This document shows, in pieces, positions 5,147 through 8,922 of a stretch of DNA of 8,922 bases (position 1 is its first letter; each line of letters opens with the position of its first letter). The stretch is from CAJCIY01 sp036379355 (lineage in GTDB: Bacteria > Actinomycetota > Actinomycetes > Mycobacteriales > CAJCIY01). The translations under genes and the position numbers were made by a program. The stretch lies in contig DASVGV010000114.1 of assembly GCA_036379355.1 (NCBI GenBank), positions 1-8,922 of the forward strand, in the 5' to 3' direction. The notes below the pieces were generated by a model. It was not told where the DNA came from, did no database searches, and was given only the letters and a program-made list of their open reading frames with translations.

Positions 5147-6445
5147 ATGAGCTGGGACTTCCGTACCGACCCCGACTACCAGGAGCTGCTCGACTGGGCG
5201 GACGCGTTCGTCCGCGAGGAGGTCGAGCCGCTCGACCTCGTGCTGGGGTCGCCGTACGACAAGAGCGACGAGCAGATGATGCGGCTGGTCCGGCCGCTCC
5301 AGCAGCGGGTGAAGGACAAGGGCCTGTGGGCCTGCCACCTCGGGCCCGAGCTCGGCGGACCGGGGTACGGGCAGGTAAAGCTGGGACTCCTCAACGAGAT
5401 CCTCGGCCGGTCGCGGTTCGCGCCGAGCGTCTTCGGCTGCCAGGCCCCCGACAGCGGCAACGCCGAGATCCTCGCGCACTTCGGCACGCCCGAGCAGAAG
5501 GCGCGTTACCTCCAGCCGCTGCTGGACGGGGAGATCTCGTCCTGCTACTCGATGACCGAGCCGCACGCCGGCGCGGACCCGACGCTGTTCACGACCCGCG
5601 CCGACCTCGACGGCGAGGAGTGGGTCATCAACGGCGAGAAGTGGTTCAGCAGCAACGCGCGCTACGCCAGCTTCTTCATCGTCATGGCGGTCAGCGACCC
5701 GGACGCCGACCCGTACCGCGGGATGAGCATGTTTCTCGTCCCGGCCGAGACGCCGGGCATCGAGATCGTCCGCAACGTCGGTGTCGGCGGGGAGGCCGAA
5801 GGGCACGGCAGCCACGGGTACGTGCGCTACACCAACGTGCGCGTGCCCGCCGACCACGTCCTCGGCGGCGCCGGGCAGGCGTTCGCGATCGCGCAGACCC
5901 GGCTCGGCGGGGGCCGCATCCACCACGCGATGCGCACGATCGCGCAGGTCCGCAAGGCCCTCGACATGATGTGCGAGCGGGCCCTGTCCCGGGAGGTGCG
6001 CGCGGGCCGGCTCGCGACGCTCGGCGTCGTGCAGGAGGCGATCGCCGACAGCTGGATCGAGATCGAGCAGTTCCGCCTGCTGGTCCTGCGTACCGCCTGG
6101 CTCATCGACGAGACGCACGACTACAAGCGGGTACGCCGCGACATCGCCGCGGTGAAGGTCGCGATGCCGAAGGTGTTCCATGACGTCGCGCAGCGCGCGC
6201 TGCACCTGCACGGCGCGCTCGGAGTCTCCAACGAGATGCCGTTCACCGGCATGCTGCTCGCGGCCGAGGTGATGGGTATCGCCGACGGGCCGACCGAGGT
6301 GCACAAGGTGACCGTGGCCCGGCAGACGCTGCGCGAGCACGAGCCCGTCAGCACGCTCTTCCCGAGCGGGCACCTGCCGACCCGGCGGGCCGACGCGCGG
6401 GCCCGGCTCGCGGACGCACTCGAGCTGGAGCTCGCCGCGCAGTGA
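5147..6445 (+). CDS. Acyl-CoA dehydrogenase, ACAD10/11-like
   Basis: This 432-residue FAD enzyme belongs to the acyl-CoA dehydrogenase family and is somewhat longer than the usual 380-400. The helical N-terminal domain spans about 1-130, the FAD-contacting CYSMTEPHAGADPT strand is at 133-146, WVINGEKWFSSNA at 159-171, GRIHHAMR at 256-263, and the C-terminal HLHGALGVS at 353-361. In the catalytic region, MCAD has Glu in a YEGT context; here the segment is ADGPTEVH (379-386), so Asp380 aligns with that Glu. The ADGPxEVH form is one I associate with ACAD11-like enzymes and bacterial relatives. The next gene, 7 bp away, is an ACAD10/11-type phosphotransferase, so this pair mirrors the two domains fused in human ACAD11 and the separate LvaC and LvaA of Pseudomonas levulinate catabolism. 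By analogy it would act on a 4-phosphoacyl-CoA to yield an enoyl-CoA. The substrate here is inference. The start is the ATG after the leaderless-type -10. Confidence 0.9.
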   Translation: MSWDFRTDPDYQELLDWADAFVREEVEPLDLVLGSPYDKSDEQMMRLVRPLQQRVKDKGLWACHLGPELGGPGYGQVKLGLLNEILGRSRFAPSVFGCQAPDSGNAEILAHFGTPEQKARYLQPLLDGEISSCYSMTEPHAGADPTLFTTRADLDGEEWVINGEKWFSSNARYASFFIVMAVSDPDADPYRGMSMFLVPAETPGIEIVRNVGVGGEAEGHGSHGYVRYTNVRVPADHVLGGAGQAFAIAQTRLGGGRIHHAMRTIAQVRKALDMMCERALSREVRAGRLATLGVVQEAIADSWIEIEQFRLLVLRTAWLIDETHDYKRVRRDIAAVKVAMPKVFHDVAQRALHLHGALGVSNEMPFTGMLLAAEVMGIADGPTEVHKVTVARQTLREHEPVSTLFPSGHLPTRRADARARLADALELELAAQ

Positions 6446-6452
6446 GCGGCCG

Positions 6453-7508
6453 GTGCTGACGCCCGGCGTCGACCTGGACCGCCTCACCGCCTGGATGGAC
6501 GACCGGCACCTCGGGTCGGGGCCGCTCGGCGACGTCACCGCGCTCGGCGGCGGCACCCAGAACGTGCTGCTGCGCTTCACCCGCGCCGGCCGGTCGTACG
6601 TGCTGCGCCGCCCGCCGCTGCACAAGCGCCGGAACAGCGACGAGACCATGCGCCGCGAGGCGCGCGTCCTGGGTTCGTTGGCCGGCACGGACGTGCCGCA
6701 TCCCGCACTGATCGCCGCCTGCGGGGACGAGGACGTGCTCGGCGCCGCCTTCTACCTGATGGAGCCGGTCGAGGGTGCGAACCCGACCCTGGGGTTGCCC
6801 GAGGTCTGGGGCTCGGACCGGGGAGCCCGGCACGCGTTCGGCCTGTCGATGGCCGACGCGCTGGCCGCCGTCGGCGCCGTCGACCACGTGGCGGTCGGTC
6901 TGGGGGACCTCGGCCGCGCCGACGGCTTCCTCGAACGGCAGGTCGCCCGCTGGGGCGCGCATCTCGCGTCGTACTCGCAGCTGCCCGGGTACGGCGACGT
7001 CCCGCGCATCGGGGGCACCGCCGAGGTCGGCCGGTGGCTCGACGCGCACCGCCCCGCCACCTGGTCACCGGGGCTCATCCACGGCGACTTCCACCTCGCC
7101 AACGTGCTCGCGCACCCCAGGGCGCCGCGCGTCGCGGCGATCGTGGACTGGGAGCTCACGACGATCGGTGACCCGCTGCTCGACCTCGGCTGGCTGCTGT
7201 CGTCCTGGCCCGCGCGACCGCAGCGGTCCGTCGGCGGCGGGCCGCTGTTCTCGGTCGGCGGCGCGGACCTCGCCGACGGGCTCCCGACGACCACCGAGCT
7301 CCTGGACCGGTACGCCGGCCGCACCACGCGGGACCTGACCGCGATCCGCTGGTACGAGGTGCTCGCCTGCTACAAGATCGGCATCGTGCTGGAGGGCACG
7401 CACGCCCGGGCGCTCGCGGGGCAGGCCCCGCAGGAGACGGGCGACCTGCTGCACCGGCACGCGACGTTCCTGCTCGAGCGGGCGCAGGAGCGGATCGCGG
7501 ACCGATGA
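6453..7508 (+). CDS. Aminoglycoside-phosphotransferase-fold kinase, ACAD10/11 type (LvaA-like)
   Basis: This 351-residue protein has the APH/choline kinase fold. The nucleotide loop is GGGTQN (32-37), then YVLRRPP (49-55) in the position of the ATP-lysine strand, the catalytic loop HGDFHLANVL (210-219; Asp212, Asn217) and the metal-binding VDWELTTIGDPLLDLGW (231-247; Asp232). The LRRPP strand and ELTTIGDPLLDLGW segment are typical of the subfamily fused to acyl-CoA dehydrogenase in ACAD10/11 rather than of antibiotic-resistance enzymes. By family analogy it phosphorylates a 4-hydroxyacyl-CoA using ATP. Its place 7 bp after an acyl-CoA dehydrogenase supports this. It starts at GTG with a poor ribosome site, so coupling to the upstream gene is likely; the first internal ATG (Met15) is a less attractive alternative. 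Its stop overlaps the TetR start in ATGA. No separate small LvaB-like gene is visible. Confidence 0.88.
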   Translation: MLTPGVDLDRLTAWMDDRHLGSGPLGDVTALGGGTQNVLLRFTRAGRSYVLRRPPLHKRRNSDETMRREARVLGSLAGTDVPHPALIAACGDEDVLGAAFYLMEPVEGANPTLGLPEVWGSDRGARHAFGLSMADALAAVGAVDHVAVGLGDLGRADGFLERQVARWGAHLASYSQLPGYGDVPRIGGTAEVGRWLDAHRPATWSPGLIHGDFHLANVLAHPRAPRVAAIVDWELTTIGDPLLDLGWLLSSWPARPQRSVGGGPLFSVGGADLADGLPTTTELLDRYAGRTTRDLTAIRWYEVLACYKIGIVLEGTHARALAGQAPQETGDLLHRHATFLLERAQERIADR

Positions 7509-8107
7509 GCGGTGAGGCGACCCGCGCGGCCCTGGTACGGACGGCAGCCGACCTCATGGCCGCCCGCGGGATCGACGGCCCGTCGCTCCGCGAGATCGCG
7601 CGGGTCGCCGGAGCGCGCAACACGGCCGCGCTGCAGTACCACTTCGGCGACCGCGACGCCCTGCTCGCGGCCGTGCTCGCCGGCCACGGCGACGCCGTCG
7701 CCCAGCACCGTGACCGGCTGGTGCGTGCCGGCGACGGGTCCCTCCGCGCGCTGTCCGCCGCGCTCGTGGTCCCGTACGTCGACGTGCTGGCCTGTGAGGG
7801 AGGCCGGTCGTACGTACAGGTCCTGCACGAGGTGTGGTCGCAGCCGCGCCGCTTCGCCGACCTGGTCCGGCCGGACGCGTCGATGGTGCGGTGGAGCACG
7901 GCCGTGGCCCGGCACCTGCCCCCCCGGGCGTTGGGCCGGCCGCTGCACCGCCGGTACGCCGCCACCCGGTTCGTGCTGTCCGAGACGGCCGACCGGGCCC
8001 GGAGCCGGCACGGCGACGACCGGCTGTTCGCCAGCCACCTGGTCGACATGACCGAGGGACTGCTCGCCGCGCCGGTCTCCGCCGACACGGGCGCGTTGAT
8101 TCGCTGA
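7505..8107 (+). CDS. TetR/AcrR-family transcriptional regulator
   Basis: This 200-residue protein has the normal TetR length. An N-terminal helix (RAALVRTAADLMAARG) leads to the helix-turn-helix at about 26-47 (PSLREIARVAGARNTAALQYHF), followed by GDRDALLAAVL, the usual closing helix of the DNA-binding domain. The rest is a variable helical ligand domain of unknown specificity. It overlaps the kinase gene by 4 bases (ATGA). TetR proteins encoded with acyl-CoA enzymes often respond to acyl-CoA or fatty acids, so it probably controls this operon. I find no convincing long dyad at the operon start, so the operator is not assigned. Confidence 0.92.
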   Translation: MSGEATRAALVRTAADLMAARGIDGPSLREIARVAGARNTAALQYHFGDRDALLAAVLAGHGDAVAQHRDRLVRAGDGSLRALSAALVVPYVDVLACEGGRSYVQVLHEVWSQPRRFADLVRPDASMVRWSTAVARHLPPRALGRPLHRRYAATRFVLSETADRARSRHGDDRLFASHLVDMTEGLLAAPVSADTGALIR

Positions 8108-8117
8108 GCCGCGCCGG

Positions 8118-8897
8118 ATGCGCCGGGCCTGTGACACCGTGCTCGGCGTGCATCCGGGGAAGGCGCTGCTGGCGCTGGCTGCCGCCGCCGTCCTGGCGGG
8201 GTGCGCGAGCACCGCGCCGGCGGACCGGCCGACCGACGCGGCCGCCGTCGGCCCCGGTACGACCGCCTCGACTACCGCCACCGCAGGACCCAGCGGTGGC
8301 ACCGTCCGGCCGTGGCTCGACCTGTCGACGTACTCGATCTCCGACCCGACCAGCCGCTGGGTGGTCGTGAACAAGCAGCGGCCGCTGTCGCCACTCACGT
8401 ACGCCCCGCAGGACCTGGCGTCCGTCGGCGGCGGCCAGGTCATGCGGGCGGACGCGGCGGCGGCGTTCCTGCAGATGCAGCAGGCGGCGGCCGCGGCGGA
8501 CGCGCCCCTGTACGCCGTGAGCGGCTACCGCAGCTACTCCTACCAGTCGTCGGTCCACGACCGGTCGGTCGAGCGCAACGGCGCGGCCGCCGCCGACTCC
8601 AGCGCGCGCCCCGGCTACAGCGAGCACCAGACCGGCTGGGCCGTGGACGTCGGGGGCGGAGGATGCGACGTCGAGGCGTGCTTCGCCGACACCGCGCAGG
8701 GACGGTGGGTGGCCGCGAACAGCTGGCGGTACGGCTTCATCGTGCGCTACCCCCCGGGCCAGCAGGCGATCACCGGGTACGAGTACGAGCCCTGGCACCT
8801 GCGGTGGGTCGACGTGCCGCTCGCGACGTACATGCACGACCGGAACATCGTGACGCTGGAGCAGGTGTTCGGCCTGCCTCCGGCGCCGTCGTACTGA
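8118..8897 (+). CDS. VanY/DacB-type D,D-carboxypeptidase, predicted lipoprotein
   Basis: This 259-residue exported zinc peptidase (peptidase M15, VanY type) would trim the terminal D-Ala from peptidoglycan stem peptides. The signal peptide ends in the lipobox LAGC (26-29), so Cys29 should be lipidated and anchor the protein outside the membrane. A Ser/Thr/Ala/Pro-rich linker (30-65) precedes the catalytic domain. Motifs are SGYRSYSYQ (135-143), the zinc motif SEHQTGWAVD (168-177; His170, Asp177), and YEPWHLRW (223-230; catalytic Glu224, zinc ligand His227). C183 and C188 may form a disulfide, an insert I recall from actinobacterial relatives. The ATG at 8118 gives an unusually long n-region with a Cys; GTG at 8148 would leave a compact VHPGKALLALAA signal and is a real alternative. 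Neither has a clear ribosome site. It follows TetR by 10 bp, so it may be co-transcribed although functionally unrelated. Confidence 0.88.
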   Translation: MRRACDTVLGVHPGKALLALAAAAVLAGCASTAPADRPTDAAAVGPGTTASTTATAGPSGGTVRPWLDLSTYSISDPTSRWVVVNKQRPLSPLTYAPQDLASVGGGQVMRADAAAAFLQMQQAAAAADAPLYAVSGYRSYSYQSSVHDRSVERNGAAAADSSARPGYSEHQTGWAVDVGGGGCDVEACFADTAQGRWVAANSWRYGFIVRYPPGQQAITGYEYEPWHLRWVDVPLATYMHDRNIVTLEQVFGLPPAPSY

Positions 8898-8922
8898 CCC
8901 CGATCAGGTCGTCACCGAGAAG

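Noticed and set aside
5096..6688. 530-codon minus-strand frame opposite the acyl-CoA dehydrogenase
   Set aside because: Composition is typical of an antisense GC shadow and no family motif is seen; the plus-strand gene is unambiguous.
6453..7508. Antibiotic-resistance aminoglycoside phosphotransferase
   Set aside because: The fold is shared, but the LRRPP and IGDPLLDLGW segments and the acyl-CoA dehydrogenase partner fit the ACAD10/11 subfamily.

Overview
The window is gene-dense, has a GC content of roughly 70% by eye, and uses several GTG starts. Gene families and style (FadD-type acyl-CoA ligase, acyl-CoA dehydrogenase, TetR, actinobacterial-type Fe/Mn superoxide dismutase, leaderless-looking starts) point to the chromosome of a high-GC actinomycete. 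I cannot place the genus. No rRNA, tRNA, transposase, integrase or CRISPR array is visible, and no stretch without a gene exceeds 300 bases.

Layout, left to right: (1) the 3' end of a TfoX/Sxy-type gene (2-199); (2) an SDR oxidoreductase (234-995); (3) a convergent minus-strand acyl-CoA ligase (1004-2545) ending 8 bp from it; (4) divergent from the ligase, a superoxide dismutase (2724-3323) followed by a strong hairpin; (5) a two-gene metal or metalloid cassette: a DUF318/ArsP-type permease with a C-terminal YHS metal-binding domain (3441-4682), overlapped by an ArsR/SmtB repressor gene (4679-5044); (6) a 23-bp perfect inverted repeat (5040-5100) whose left arm contains the arsR-type stop codon; (7) a tight run of acyl-CoA dehydrogenase (5147-6445), ACAD10/11-type phosphotransferase (6453-7508) and TetR regulator (7505-8107), with a VanY-type D,D-carboxypeptidase lipoprotein (8118-8897) close behind.

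Two parts form coherent systems. The metal cassette has a readable control region: a -35/-10 pair (TTGACC, 17 nt, TACGGT) covered by a 12-2-12 imperfect palindrome, the geometry typical of SmtB/ArsR operators, so the repressor very likely controls its own operon. The acyl-CoA dehydrogenase and kinase-fold protein are the separate-gene version of the two domains fused in animal ACAD10/ACAD11, and resemble the LvaC/LvaA pair of Pseudomonas levulinate catabolism. These handle 4-hydroxyacyl-CoA through a phosphorylated intermediate. The nearby CoA ligase and SDR could supply activation and keto/hydroxy interconversion, but that link is inference from proximity only.
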